The notes: generated by a model not told the origin, from the sequence alone. Shown: positions 1 through 8,233, numbered from the stretch's first letter. The stretch is 36,492 bases of DNA from Deltaproteobacteria bacterium (GCA_005887925.1 VBLP01000424.1:1-36492), one strand, 5' to 3'. Made by a program: numbers and translations.

Positions 1-528
1 TGCTCGCGTGGCGGCCCGATCTCTCTATCTTCTTTCGCCTGCTTGATGCATTGTAAGGTGGCGATGGCCTCCCGATGCCATTCTGCACGGGATAGGTCGG
101 ACGACTCTCAACCATGAACCTCATCAAGGAGCCAGTCAGAGCGAAATTCGGTGGGGCGATCGTATCGGGATCAACCCGACGCTTGAGCTGCGCCCTGCAA
201 ACTCGTTAGTTGCACTCGCGGAATTAGTAGCCGTACTGCAATTTTCACGCCCAGCTATCGCTTGATTTGGGTCTAGAGGGGGCGGGAAGGCCCCCTATCG
301 ATCGACCGGTTGATGGGCCTGGTGCCGCACGAGTTCAAGGCGCTGATCTGCACGCGACCGTGACCGCGTGCGACGTGCCTCATGTGCCGGAGCGGCGACG
401 CAGCGCGCGGTCCGGGCGCCTTCGCACACCGCGCGATGCCGCGCGCGTGACGTTCCGAGACCCGCAACAACCCGAGGTGCGATCTGGTCCGTGGCTTGCT
501 GTATCTCGGCTCATTGGAGGTTTGCCCT
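1..528. other. Left-edge region without a confident gene
   Basis: No convincing gene is seen here. The first 260 bases are visibly richer in A/T than the rest of the window. On the minus strand one frame stays open from about 210 to the window edge and another from about 114 to the edge (reading ESSDLSRAEWHREAI and on). Either could be the start of a gene leaving the window, but I recognise neither. A hairpin with 7-bp arms AGGGGGC/GCCCCCT lies at 277-296 without a T-run. From about 300 on, the DNA has the high GC of the genome and simply leads to the Shine-Dalgarno at 516-520. Confidence 0.4.
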
Positions 529-816
529 ATGAGTCGCCTAGCTTCTCTTGGTTTGGTCATCGCTCTCGCGCTCGGTGCACCGGCAGTCGCGTCGGCGGCG
601 CCCGCGCGCGAGACCGCGACGCAGGTGTCGCCGGCATCCGACGCCAAGGCAGCGCCAGCACCAGCGCCCGCCTCCGCCCGGGACTCGTCCAGCTACGCGC
701 AGCGCGAGCAGCAGGACAAGCAGGTCGCCGGCTACGAGGGCGGTAACGTGGTTGTCATCACCGCCTCGGGGACAGCGCTGCTTGTCGCGCTCCTGATCCT
801 CCTGATCGTGATCTAG
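529..816 (+). CDS. Small exported protein with Gly-Gly motif and C-terminal membrane helix
   Basis: This is a 95-residue protein of no family I can name. A signal peptide (about residues 1-24, ending ASA-AP) is followed by an Ala/Pro-rich stretch (25-55), a short charged segment with YAQREQQDK, a Gly-Gly pair at 71-72, and a very hydrophobic end (74-95) that finishes without basic residues. The start is fixed by GGAGG at 516-520, 8 nt before ATG 529; an upstream in-frame ATG at 496 would put the signal peptide inside the protein. The next gene, a C39-type peptidase, begins only 4 nt after the stop. C39 peptidases normally cut after Gly-Gly, so I infer that this protein is the partner or substrate of its neighbour. 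The product could be the released Ala/Pro-rich part or the hydrophobic tail. Function is otherwise unknown. Confidence 0.75.
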   Translation: MSRLASLGLVIALALGAPAVASAAPARETATQVSPASDAKAAPAPAPASARDSSSYAQREQQDKQVAGYEGGNVVVITASGTALLVALLILLIVI

Positions 817-820
817 CTGC

Positions 821-1417
821 ATGCAGCGGCCAGGTCAGCCCCCGGCTCGCGTCGCCGGGCTCGTGATCGCGATCGTCGGCCTGGCGTGCCAGCTGCCGTA
901 CACCGGCGGCGCACGCCCGGTCAGCCCAGATACCGTCGGGGATGGTTGGTACCGAGCGGCGGCGACTCCGGTCGTCCGCCAGCAGCAGGAGACGGATTGC
1001 GGCCTCGCCGCGCTCGCCATGGTCGCGGGCGCGTGGGGCCGGCGGTGGTCCGTCGACGATCTGAGCCGCCGGCTGCCACCGAGCAAGCGCGGCGTCAAGC
1101 TGGGTGACCTGCGGGACCTCGCGCGCACGCGCGGGCTCGAGGCCTACGCGATCCGGGGCACCACCGGCGATCTCGCCAGCGAGCTGTCGCACGGCCGCCC
1201 GGTCGTGCTCGGCCTGCTCCTGCCCTACGATCGCGGCCACAACGCCAGCCACTACGAGGTCGCGGTCGCGATGCACCCCGGCGACGGCTCGGTCGTGACG
1301 ATCGATCCCGCCTCGGGGCAATGGCGGCAGCGCACGCGCGCCGTGCTCGACCTCGAGTGGAAATCGGCGGGGTTCGCCACGCTCGTGGTCGTCGGCGACC
1401 GCCAGGCCGCGCGGTGA
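821..1417 (+). CDS. Stand-alone C39-family cysteine peptidase, exported
   Basis: The 198-residue protein has an N-terminal hydrophobic segment (11-23, ending LAC, a weak lipobox) and one papain-like C39 domain (about 50-192). The visible catalytic set is complete: Gln54 six residues before Cys60 in TDCGLAALAM, His144 in SHYEVAV, and Asp162 in IDPASG. C39 domains in bacteriocin ABC exporters remove Gly-Gly leader peptides. Here there is no ABC transporter or second domain, and the export signal places the enzyme outside the cytoplasm. It starts 4 nt after the stop of the Gly-Gly protein gene and has no Shine-Dalgarno of its own, so translation is probably coupled. A cysteine protease of another clan with similar motifs is the alternative; the catalytic pattern makes C39 likely. 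Confidence 0.8.
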   Translation: MQRPGQPPARVAGLVIAIVGLACQLPYTGGARPVSPDTVGDGWYRAAATPVVRQQQETDCGLAALAMVAGAWGRRWSVDDLSRRLPPSKRGVKLGDLRDLARTRGLEAYAIRGTTGDLASELSHGRPVVLGLLLPYDRGHNASHYEVAVAMHPGDGSVVTIDPASGQWRQRTRAVLDLEWKSAGFATLVVVGDRQAAR

Positions 1418-1462
1418 CGAGCGGCCGCAATGCTTCTCGATAGATCGACCCGGCCTGCGGTG

Positions 1463-1471
1463 TGCTAGCGT
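1463..1471 (+). promoter_or_regulatory. Extended -10 promoter, probably leaderless
   Basis: TGCTAGCGT holds a TGn extension and a -10 hexamer TAGCGT whose first base is 14 nt before ATG 1480. No Shine-Dalgarno precedes the ATG, so transcription should start at or next to the start codon. The same arrangement at identical spacing occurs before the gene at 20749. No clear -35 box is seen. Confidence 0.45.
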
Positions 1472-1479
1472 CGCGGCGC

Positions 1480-2377
1480 ATGGCCAAGCTCCTCGAGTAC
1501 AACGCGACGCTGACCGAGCGCGTCGACATCACCGACGCGCTCACTCTGTTCCGGGTCACGCCCGATCAGCCGCCGGCCCAGCAGCCGTGGTTCACCCCGG
1601 GCCAGTACTGCGTCCTCGGCCTCAACAACGTCGAGAAACCCGAGCTCGGCTCGGTCCGCCGCTCGATGTCGATCGCCTCGGCGCCCGAGGACCAGGGGCC
1701 CGTCGAGTTCTACATCCGCTGGGTCGCCAAGCCCGAATCCGATAACCCGCTCACCCACCTGCTGTGGAAGATCAAGACCGGCGACCGCGTGTACATGCGC
1801 GCCGTCGCGGCCGGCGTGTTCACCGTCAAGGACACCGTCGGCGCCGACGACCCGCGCCTGCGCGTCATGGTCGCCGCCGGCACCGGCTCGGCCCCGTTCC
1901 CGCTGGGTCCTCTTGCACGGCGCATCGTACCCCGCCGACCTCGGCTACCGCGACGAGCTGCTCCAGCTCGTCGAGCGCCATCACCTCAAGTACTGGGGCA
2001 CCGTCAGCCGGCCCAGGGAGGCGCCCGACTGGAAGGGCGACACCGGCCGCGTCGAGGCGTTCTTCGATCCGTCCCGGCTCGACGACCTCGAGCGCCGGCT
2101 CGGCTTGCCGCCCGGCGGCTTCGCCCCCAGGAACGTCGCGATCTTCATCTGCGGTCTCACCGGCACGATCACCGGCACGATCATCCCGCTGCTCGATCGC
2201 GGCTTCGTCCCCGACTTCAAGCGTATCCGCGAGGCGCTCGGCGTCCCGGCCGACGTCAAGGACTCGGTGTTCTACGAGCAGTACGACACCGAGCCGGTGA
2301 TCAACATCAAGGACCCCAGCGTCGTCGAGCCGCTGCGCGCCCGCATGCAGGCCGGCCTGGCGAGGCTGTCGGGCTAG
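1480..2377 (+). pseudogene. Ferredoxin-NADP reductase-like flavoprotein, frameshifted
   Basis: Two frames together encode a 298-residue reductase of the FNR superfamily, which moves electrons between NAD(P)H and ferredoxin or flavodoxin through FAD. The first part (1480 to about 1899) has an FAD-binding barrel with RRSMSIASAP, as in the family motif RxYSxAS, and ends with the nucleotide-binding motif VMVAAGTGSAPF. The second part (about 1900-2377) continues RWVLLHGASYPADLGYRDEL and has IFICGLTGTITGTI, the usual C-terminal NADP-site motif. The frame changes by one extra C in the CCC run at 1899-1901; removing it restores a continuous family-length protein. No other lesion is visible, so a sequencing error or a very recent mutation is likely. 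ATG 1480 is chosen because of the -10 box 14 nt upstream; the in-frame codon at 1462 lies inside that promoter. Confidence 0.8.
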
Positions 2378-2439
2378 CAGAACACGGTCCTGCATCACCG
2401 CTTCTCGTGGGCGATCACATTCGCCTCGTTGCCTGTGAA

Positions 2440-2468
2440 TTGCTTACAAGCGTCACCAAGCTTACAGT
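2440..2468 (+). promoter_or_regulatory. Promoter with direct repeats GCTTACA
   Basis: A -35-like TTGCTT (2440-2445) and a -10 TACAGT (2463-2468) are 17 bp apart, and the -10 begins 14 nt before ATG 2477, so the transcript would be leaderless. Two direct copies of GCTTACA (2442-2448 and 2460-2466), 18 bp apart, overlap the -35 and -10 boxes. They could be binding sites on one face of the helix for a regulator that blocks RNA polymerase. The regulator is unknown. Confidence 0.4.
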
Positions 2469-2476
2469 GTAGAAGG

Positions 2477-3218
2477 ATGACCGACGAGGAGATCGCAGCC
2501 CTGGTACGCGGCGACGAGAGCGACCGGGTCGAACGCAAGGAGTCGCTGTCCGATCGCGTGCGGAAAGCGATCTGCTCGTTCGCCAATGATCTCGCGGGCC
2601 ATCGCCGTCCGGGCCTCGTGGTCATCGGCCAACGCGACGATGGCTCGTGCGTCAACCTGACGATCAATGATCAGCTGCTTGCCACGCTCGCCGGGATCCG
2701 CGTCGAAAGTGCGTTCGCGCCGTTCCCCGCGATCGATGTGAAGCGGATGACCATCGATGGCTGTGATGTAGCGGTCGTCGTGGTGCATCCGTCGTCGTCG
2801 CCGCCGGTCCGGTATGATGGGCGCATCTGGGTCCGCGTCGGTCCAACGACACGGATCGCGACGCCGGAAGAAGAGCAGCGCCTCTCAGAGAGACGGCGAG
2901 CATCTCACTTGCCATTCGACGTGCAGGCCGTCGCCGCGACGTCCTCGAGGAAAACCATCGCCGGCCGGAACAGCAGCTCGCGGCCCTCCGGCTCGTCACC
3001 CCCGATGGAGAACCGACCGTCGTGGGGATCCTCGTGCTGGCGAGTGACCCGCTGCGGTTCCTCCCAGGCGCGTACATCCAGTTCGTGCGTTTCGATGGCA
3101 CGGAGCTATCCGCCTCGCCATCGCGAACAAGCGCCTTGCCGCTAACGGCAATCCACCTCTTGAATATGACGTGCAGAGCAGCTATGTCTGCGTTCGCCTG
3201 AAGCGGGGCTCGTCATGA
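2477..3218 (+). pseudogene. AlbA_2-domain ATP-binding protein, decayed by two internal lesions
   Basis: The N-terminal reading (2477 to about 2930) is an AlbA_2/Schlafen-like nucleic-acid-binding domain: ESDRVERKESLSDR, then ICSFANDLAGHRRPGLVVIG, and ending near RIWVRVGPTTRIATPEEEQRL. The frame then changes near 2925-2935, and the next segment reads VLEENHRRPEQQLAALRLV, VVGILVLASDPLRFLPGAYI and QFVRFDGTEL (to about 3104). A second jump leads to GAIRLAIANKRLAANGNPP and a C-terminus ending KRGSS at 3218. From memory of the family (AlbA_2 plus RecG-like C-terminal ATPase region), about 30 residues are missing at the first join and well over 100, including most of the ATP-binding part, at the second. 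The stop overlaps the ParA-like start in ATGA. Base composition is less GC-rich than neighbours. This is a relic of a larger gene, not a functional one. Confidence 0.75.
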
Positions 3219-4291
3219 TCCCTACCATCGGGTTTTTCAATAGCAAGCGTGGCGTCGGCACCACCTCGCTCGTGTATCACCTGGCATGGATGTACGCCGA
3301 CCAAGAGTATCGAGTTCTCGCCGTGGATCTGGATCCGCAGGCCGATCTCACGGCAGAGATGGTGGATGTGGAGCGACTGGAGGCCCTGTGGTCATCCGGA
3401 GGCGGCGACACGATCTATGGGGCCCTCCGTCGAGCCATGGAAGGAGGCGACCAGATCGCGTCACCGCATCGCGAGTCGATCGCTGGTAATCTGGAGTTGC
3501 TGGCCGGCGATCTCTCCATCTCGGATTTCGAGGACGAGCTGGCCTCGCAGTGGAGCCGCTGTCTCGATGGCAACGAGCACGCATTTCGGGCTGTCACCGC
3601 GTTCCATCGCTGCATTCAGGAGGCCGCCGAGGCGGCCCTGGCCGATGTGATCCTCGTCGATCTGGGTCCGAATCTCGGACCGATCAATCGCGCGGCGCTC
3701 CTGGCCTGCCACCATATCGTGGTGCCCGTCGCACCTGACCTCTTCGCGCTGCAGGGGTTGCGAAATCTCGGCCCGGTGGTGTGCCGGTGGCACGACGAAT
3801 GGCAAGAGCGCGTCTCGCGGAGCCATCTTGCTGGTATCTCGCTTATCAAAGATACTATGAGACTTGCTGGTTATGTCGTGTTGCAGGGCGCTGTTCGGCT
3901 GGACCACCCGATGCATTCGCCAGAGGGATGGTGGCGTCCGACACCGGCCGCCGATGCAATCGGTCCGCGCGGTGATGGTCCCGCTTCGTCGGCTCGCACC
4001 TGGATCAGCGTGATCCCGGACGTGTATGCCACCGCGACGGGCTTGATGAACCCAGCTGCCGAACCGTCCAGTGATCCGCACTGCCTCGGCCTGCTCAAGT
4101 GGTACGCGAGCCTGATGCCTATTGCGCAGGAAGCGCGCAAGCCAGTCTTTCATCTGCGTCCAGCGGATGGCGCGCTCGGCGCGCATGCGGTGGCAGCTCG
4201 TGAGGCTCGCAAGGACTACAAGGATCTGGCCGATCGAATCGGTGCTGCAACCTGGCATCCTGGCAAGCCATCGCGGGCTGCTCAACGCTGA
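3215..4291 (+). CDS. ParA/MinD-like ATPase with altered Walker A
   Basis: The 358-residue protein belongs to the deviant Walker A ATPases that partition or position DNA and proteins. The P-loop reads SKRGVGTTSL (10-19): signature Lys11 is present, but the lysine of the usual GKT is Thr16 (codon ACC). Switch I VDLDPQADLT (Asp38, Asp40) and Walker B ILVDLGPNLG (Asp149) are intact. The middle (about 210-265) holds a Pro/Gly-rich stretch that looks inserted relative to related proteins as I recall them. The C-terminal part has CLGLLKWYASLMPIAQEA and FHLRPADGALGAHA, a pattern of chromosomal ParA-like proteins without a ParB partner. The start overlaps the AlbA_2 gene stop by 4 nt, so the two formed an operon. 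No parB or parS-like element is seen. The Walker A change and the decayed partner make normal ATP hydrolysis doubtful. Confidence 0.8.
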   Translation: MIPTIGFFNSKRGVGTTSLVYHLAWMYADQEYRVLAVDLDPQADLTAEMVDVERLEALWSSGGGDTIYGALRRAMEGGDQIASPHRESIAGNLELLAGDLSISDFEDELASQWSRCLDGNEHAFRAVTAFHRCIQEAAEAALADVILVDLGPNLGPINRAALLACHHIVVPVAPDLFALQGLRNLGPVVCRWHDEWQERVSRSHLAGISLIKDTMRLAGYVVLQGAVRLDHPMHSPEGWWRPTPAADAIGPRGDGPASSARTWISVIPDVYATATGLMNPAAEPSSDPHCLGLLKWYASLMPIAQEARKPVFHLRPADGALGAHAVAAREARKDYKDLADRIGAATWHPGKPSRAAQR

Positions 4292-4370
4292 ATGTGATGA
4301 CCTCACATCCGAGGCTCCCGCAGAGCGGAGTGCCAATGTGCCAATCACGATGTCGAATGAGCGATCATAG

Positions 4371-7300
4371 CTAATCCAGGCGCGGGATCGGCGGGACCTC
4401 GATCGTGATCAGGTTCACGCCGTCGGGGAGCGCCGCGCAGATCACCTGGATGCGGTCGAGGTGTGCGTAGAACCTGCGCTCGAGCTGGGCATCGGAGAAC
4501 TCGGGCAAGCCGAGCGCGCACGCGCTGGCGTCGTCGGGCACGCCGGTCATCGTCGCGAACAGGTCGCCGGGCTTGGCCGCGGCCACGATGTCCTTGGGGG
4601 CGTGCTCGCCGTCGAGCTGGCGCGCGAGCCGGATGCTGCCGCTGCGGAACCGCCGGGTCATCTCGAGTGCGTTGCTCGACGCGACGCGGCCGGGCAGGAT
4701 GACGACTTCGACGTTGGCGAGCCGGGTGTTGACGGTGTTGCGCACCAGGACGTGGACGACCCGGGTCGGCTTGACGAGCGACAGCGCGACGCCGCGCACG
4801 ACGGGGCCGCGGACCCGGGCGGTGGCGCCGCCGGTGACCATATCGCCGACGCCGTCGATCGCGGCCAGCACGCGGAGCTCGCCGCGCGGCACGCCATCGA
4901 CGGCGAACGAGCCGTCCGCGGCGACCGGCGCGAGGAGGGCGTAGCGCGACCGGGCCGGCCACGCGAGGTCCTTCACCATGATCGCGACGTTGGCGGCGGG
5001 CCGGCCGGCGAGATCGACGCGGCCTTCGAGCCGGCTGGTCGGTGCGAGCGCGAGCCGGAGGTCCTCACCGGCCGCGACCGGCGGCGAGCGGCGGTCGGCG
5101 AGCTCTGCGATCACGATCGCGTCCTCGATGGCGTCGGGGATCTCGAACCGGCCGTCCGCGCCGGTCGTGGCGCTGCGGATCGTGTCGCGGTCGGTGAAGC
5201 CGCCCGCCGCGCCGACCGAGTCGCCGCGCAGTGAGCGGCCCGCGGTCACGGTCGCCCCGGCTACCGGGTTGCCCCGGCGGTCGACGACCACGCCGGAGAC
5301 CCGCTGCGGCGGCGTGTTGGGCAACGCGCGCGCCAGCCGATCGAGCGTGGCCCGCGCGGCGGCGACATCGCCCTGCGCGAACGCCCACTCCGCGGCTCGC
5401 GCGTCGATCGCGCGAACGATCTCGTCGGAGGCGCCGAGCTCGCGGACCGCGCGGGTGCGCCACGCGGCGAGCTGCCCGGGGATCGCGGCGAGATCGTCGC
5501 GGTTGGCGCGGATCTGGCGCAGCGCGAGCACGGCGAGGCCGGCGGTGAGCTCGGGGCGCAGCCGGCCGCGCGCGGCGAAGCCGTCGATCGCCGCGCCGCC
5601 CCGCGCGATCGCCTCCTCGAGGTTGTCGACGCGCCGGGCGACCTCGACGCGCATGAGGTCGACCTGCGCGATCAGGTCGCGCTGGGCGACCCGGCGGGCG
5701 GCCGCGTCGGCGAGCCGCAGCTTGGCGGTCACCGCGGCGCTCAGCCACTCGTTGCCCATCATGTGCTGCGCCGTCGAGATCGCGGTCTCGGCGAGCACGC
5801 GGTCGTCGCCGCAGCGCTCGGCCTCCTGCTGTGCCTCATCGAGGTGACGGCTGCGCTCGGCGAGGGTCTTCTCGGTGTCGGCGGCGAGCAGGTGAGCGAG
5901 CGACGATGCGCACGGGTCGGGCTCGGCGCGCGCGACCAGCGCATCGGCCGCGGCGGTCAGAACCGGCGCCGGCGCCGCGGTGCGCGCGAGCCAGGCGGCC
6001 ATGACCTCGCGCAGCTCGGGCGAGGTGTTCATCATCAGGCGCGGCGCGCGCGGCAGCTCGCAGACCCGGGGATCGATGAGCAGCGCACCGGCGTCGACCT
6101 GCGTGCCGCGGTTGACCCGCACCGCGCGCGCGACCGCGTCGATCCGGGCCAGCACACCGTCGAGACAGACCAGCTGCGGTGCGCGGACGACCGGCGCGAC
6201 CTGGCAGGCCACCGCCCGCGCCGTGCGCCACGCGGCGATCTCGGTGTCGAGCTGCCGGGCGGCGACGGTCTGGCCGGCGTCGGCGTGCCCCGGCGGCCAC
6301 ACCTGCGCCGCATCGAGCACCGGCGGCTCGCAGCGCGGGCCGACCAGCTCGTCGCCGGCGCGCATCGCCACGACGAGCACCACCGCGCCGACCAGCGCTC
6401 CGCCGGCGATCGCCAGCGCGACCCCGGGGCGGCGCTCGACCCGCACGATCCGCGCGAGCAGCGCGTCCATGTTGGGCCAGCGCTGCGCCGGATCGGGATC
6501 GAGCCCGCGCCGCAGGATCGCGCGCAGCCGGCGCGGGATCCGGGAATCGTCGAGCGCGGCCGGACCGAGCGCGGCCTGGCTGCGCAGCTCGTCGAGCGTC
6601 GGCCCGCGATACGGTCGCTCACCGGCGAGCGCTTCCCACAGCGCCACGCAGAATGCGTACTGATCGGTCGCCGGGGTGACCGCGCCGTGGTCCCACTGCT
6701 CGGGCGCCATGTAGGCCGGCGTGCCGAGCAGCGAGCCGGTCGCGGTGATCCCGGTCAGCGAGCTCGGCGTGCCGACCGGCAGCGTCATCGCCGCCTGCGC
6801 CCGGCTCGACGCCAGCTCGCCGAGGTCGCGCAGCGCCGGCAGCGCGGCCTGGGCCTCGCGCGCCAGGCCGAAGTCGGTCACGACGATCCGGCCGTCGCGG
6901 CTGCGCAGCACGTTGTGCGGCTTGAAGTCGCGATGCACGATGCCGGCGGCATGCGCGGCGGCGAGGCCGCGCCCGGCGGCGACGAACGCCGCGACGATCT
7001 CGACCGGCCGCCGCGTTTCGGCGCGCAGCCAGTCGGCGAGGGTCTCGCCCTGGATCAGCTCCATCGCGACGTAGTCGCGGCCGTTCGCGGTGCCGACCTC
7101 GTGCACCGTGACCACGTTGGGGTGCGCCAGCCGCGCCATCGCCCGCGCCTCGCGGAGCAGCCGATCCTTGGCCTCGAGACCGGGTGCGGCGACGCGCAGC
7201 ACCTTGAGCGCGATCCGGCGCTCGAGGTCGGGATCGAACGCCGCGTGGACCACGCCCATGCCGCCCGAGCCGAGCTCGCGCTCGAGCCGGTAGCGGCCGA

Positions 7301-7427
7301 GCGATGCCCCGAGCGCCTCGGCAGGCTCGGGCCGCCCCGTCGATGAGATCGGCGCGGTGGCGGTACGCCCTAGGTCGTCACCCTGGCTCGGATCGCTCGC
7401 CACCGCGGCAGGATAGCGCACCGACAT
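4371..7427 (-). CDS. Receptor-like Ser/Thr protein kinase with carboxypeptidase-regulatory-like domains
   Basis: The 1018-residue protein has a Hanks-type kinase domain (about 45-325): glycine loop GSGGMG (53-58), Lys75 in ALKVL, catalytic HRDFKPHN (165-172), DFG (185-187) and GTPAYMAPEQ after an activation segment lengthened by about 40 residues. A single membrane helix (about 335-356) follows. The outer part contains a long helical region with many Arg/Ala and a few Cys (about 360-710, possibly TPR-like) and then beta-rich carboxypeptidase-regulatory-like repeats starting RVSGVVVDRRGNPVAGATVT. The architecture is a sensor kinase with its sensing part outside the membrane. ATG 7427 is chosen because longer starts overlap the upstream MerR gene and add an Arg-rich tail. 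It is convergent with the ParA-like gene. Substrate and signal are unknown. Confidence 0.85.
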   Translation of the reverse strand: MSVRYPAAVASDPSQGDDLGRTATAPISSTGRPEPAEALGASLGRYRLERELGSGGMGVVHAAFDPDLERRIALKVLRVAAPGLEAKDRLLREARAMARLAHPNVVTVHEVGTANGRDYVAMELIQGETLADWLRAETRRPVEIVAAFVAAGRGLAAAHAAGIVHRDFKPHNVLRSRDGRIVVTDFGLAREAQAALPALRDLGELASSRAQAAMTLPVGTPSSLTGITATGSLLGTPAYMAPEQWDHGAVTPATDQYAFCVALWEALAGERPYRGPTLDELRSQAALGPAALDDSRIPRRLRAILRRGLDPDPAQRWPNMDALLARIVRVERRPGVALAIAGGALVGAVVLVVAMRAGDELVGPRCEPPVLDAAQVWPPGHADAGQTVAARQLDTEIAAWRTARAVACQVAPVVRAPQLVCLDGVLARIDAVARAVRVNRGTQVDAGALLIDPRVCELPRAPRLMMNTSPELREVMAAWLARTAAPAPVLTAAADALVARAEPDPCASSLAHLLAADTEKTLAERSRHLDEAQQEAERCGDDRVLAETAISTAQHMMGNEWLSAAVTAKLRLADAAARRVAQRDLIAQVDLMRVEVARRVDNLEEAIARGGAAIDGFAARGRLRPELTAGLAVLALRQIRANRDDLAAIPGQLAAWRTRAVRELGASDEIVRAIDARAAEWAFAQGDVAAARATLDRLARALPNTPPQRVSGVVVDRRGNPVAGATVTAGRSLRGDSVGAAGGFTDRDTIRSATTGADGRFEIPDAIEDAIVIAELADRRSPPVAAGEDLRLALAPTSRLEGRVDLAGRPAANVAIMVKDLAWPARSRYALLAPVAADGSFAVDGVPRGELRVLAAIDGVGDMVTGGATARVRGPVVRGVALSLVKPTRVVHVLVRNTVNTRLANVEVVILPGRVASSNALEMTRRFRSGSIRLARQLDGEHAPKDIVAAAKPGDLFATMTGVPDDASACALGLPEFSDAQLERRFYAHLDRIQVICAALPDGVNLITIEVPPIPRLD

Positions 7428-7470
7428 CGATCGTCTGATGATCCCGGGCCGGGTTCGCGTTGCGTGCCGC

Positions 7471-8217
7471 TCACGGGCTGACCGCGATCGCGTCGCGGAG
7501 GAACCGGGCAAGGCCGGGGCCGCCCTTCTTGTCGAGCGTCGCGGTGAAGCGCGGGTCGGCGACGTACATCTCGCCCAGGCCCCTGTGCATCTGCGAAGAG
7601 CACGGATAGAACCAGCGGTCGATGTGCTTTCTGTGGTCCTCGACCGCGGCCTGGACCGCGGGATCGGACGCCGCCGCGCCCTGCTGCATCAGCTGTCCGA
7701 TCCGGGTGTAGATCTCCTCGCTTTCCTTGCGGATCGCCTCCCATTCCGGCTTGCCGTACTGCTTGGTGCGCCGGCTCGCCTCGTGGTACGCGGGGGTGCT
7801 GCCCCATCGCTCTCGGGCCTCGTCCTCGTGGTCGGCCGGGTTGAAGCCATCGAACATCGCCTTGAAGTCTTCGGGTTGCATCGTCCTGTCCTCCTCGAGC
7901 ACCTCCAGCGCGGCATCCACGGCGGCGAGCATCGCGTCGATCCGCGTGCGCCGCTCCGCGAGCATCCCGCGATGCTTGCGGAGCAGCGCCGCGCGATCCG
8001 CCGACGCATCTATCGCGGGCCCGATGTCGTCGAGCGGCACGCCGAGCTCGCGGAGCACCAGCACCTGCTGGAGCCGCAGCACGTCGCGCTTGTCATAGAG
8101 CCGGTAGCCCGCCGCCGTCCGCTGCGACGGCCGGATCAGCCCGATCTCGTCGTAGTGGTGCAGCGCGCGCACCGTCACCCCGGTCAACCGGGATAGCTCT
8201 CCGACCGTGAATGCCAT
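7471..8217 (-). CDS. MerR-family regulator with TipAS domain
   Basis: The 248-residue regulator has a MerR winged helix-turn-helix (1-70: FTVGELSRLTGVTVRALHHY, then GLIRPSQRTAAGYRLYDKRD), a dimerisation helix (about 75-110), and a TipAS-like domain (about 115-247: FNPADHEDEARERWG, AYHEASRRTKQYGKPEW, and a C-terminal MYVADPRFTATLDK). TipAS domains bind thiopeptide and other ligands, and TipA activates its own promoter. The promoter found just upstream matches that model. ATG 8217 is preferred to ATG 8235 because the latter lies inside the -10 box, and GAGGA sits just before 8217. The gene is divergent from the EF-hand gene and ends 43 nt before the kinase start. The ligand here is unknown. Confidence 0.9.
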   Translation of the reverse strand: MAFTVGELSRLTGVTVRALHHYDEIGLIRPSQRTAAGYRLYDKRDVLRLQQVLVLRELGVPLDDIGPAIDASADRAALLRKHRGMLAERRTRIDAMLAAVDAALEVLEEDRTMQPEDFKAMFDGFNPADHEDEARERWGSTPAYHEASRRTKQYGKPEWEAIRKESEEIYTRIGQLMQQGAAASDPAVQAAVEDHRKHIDRWFYPCSSQMHRGLGEMYVADPRFTATLDKKGGPGLARFLRDAIAVSP

Positions 8218-8233
8218 GGGTCCTCGTGATCGC

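Noticed and set aside
739-816. GlyGly-CTERM sorting signal in the small exported protein.
   Set aside because: The required basic residues after the helix are missing; the protein ends in hydrophobic residues.
4292-4308. ATGTGA-N5-TCACAT after the ParA-like gene, similar to a CRP site.
   Set aside because: The spacer is 5 instead of 6, it lies after the stop between convergent genes, and no promoter is nearby.
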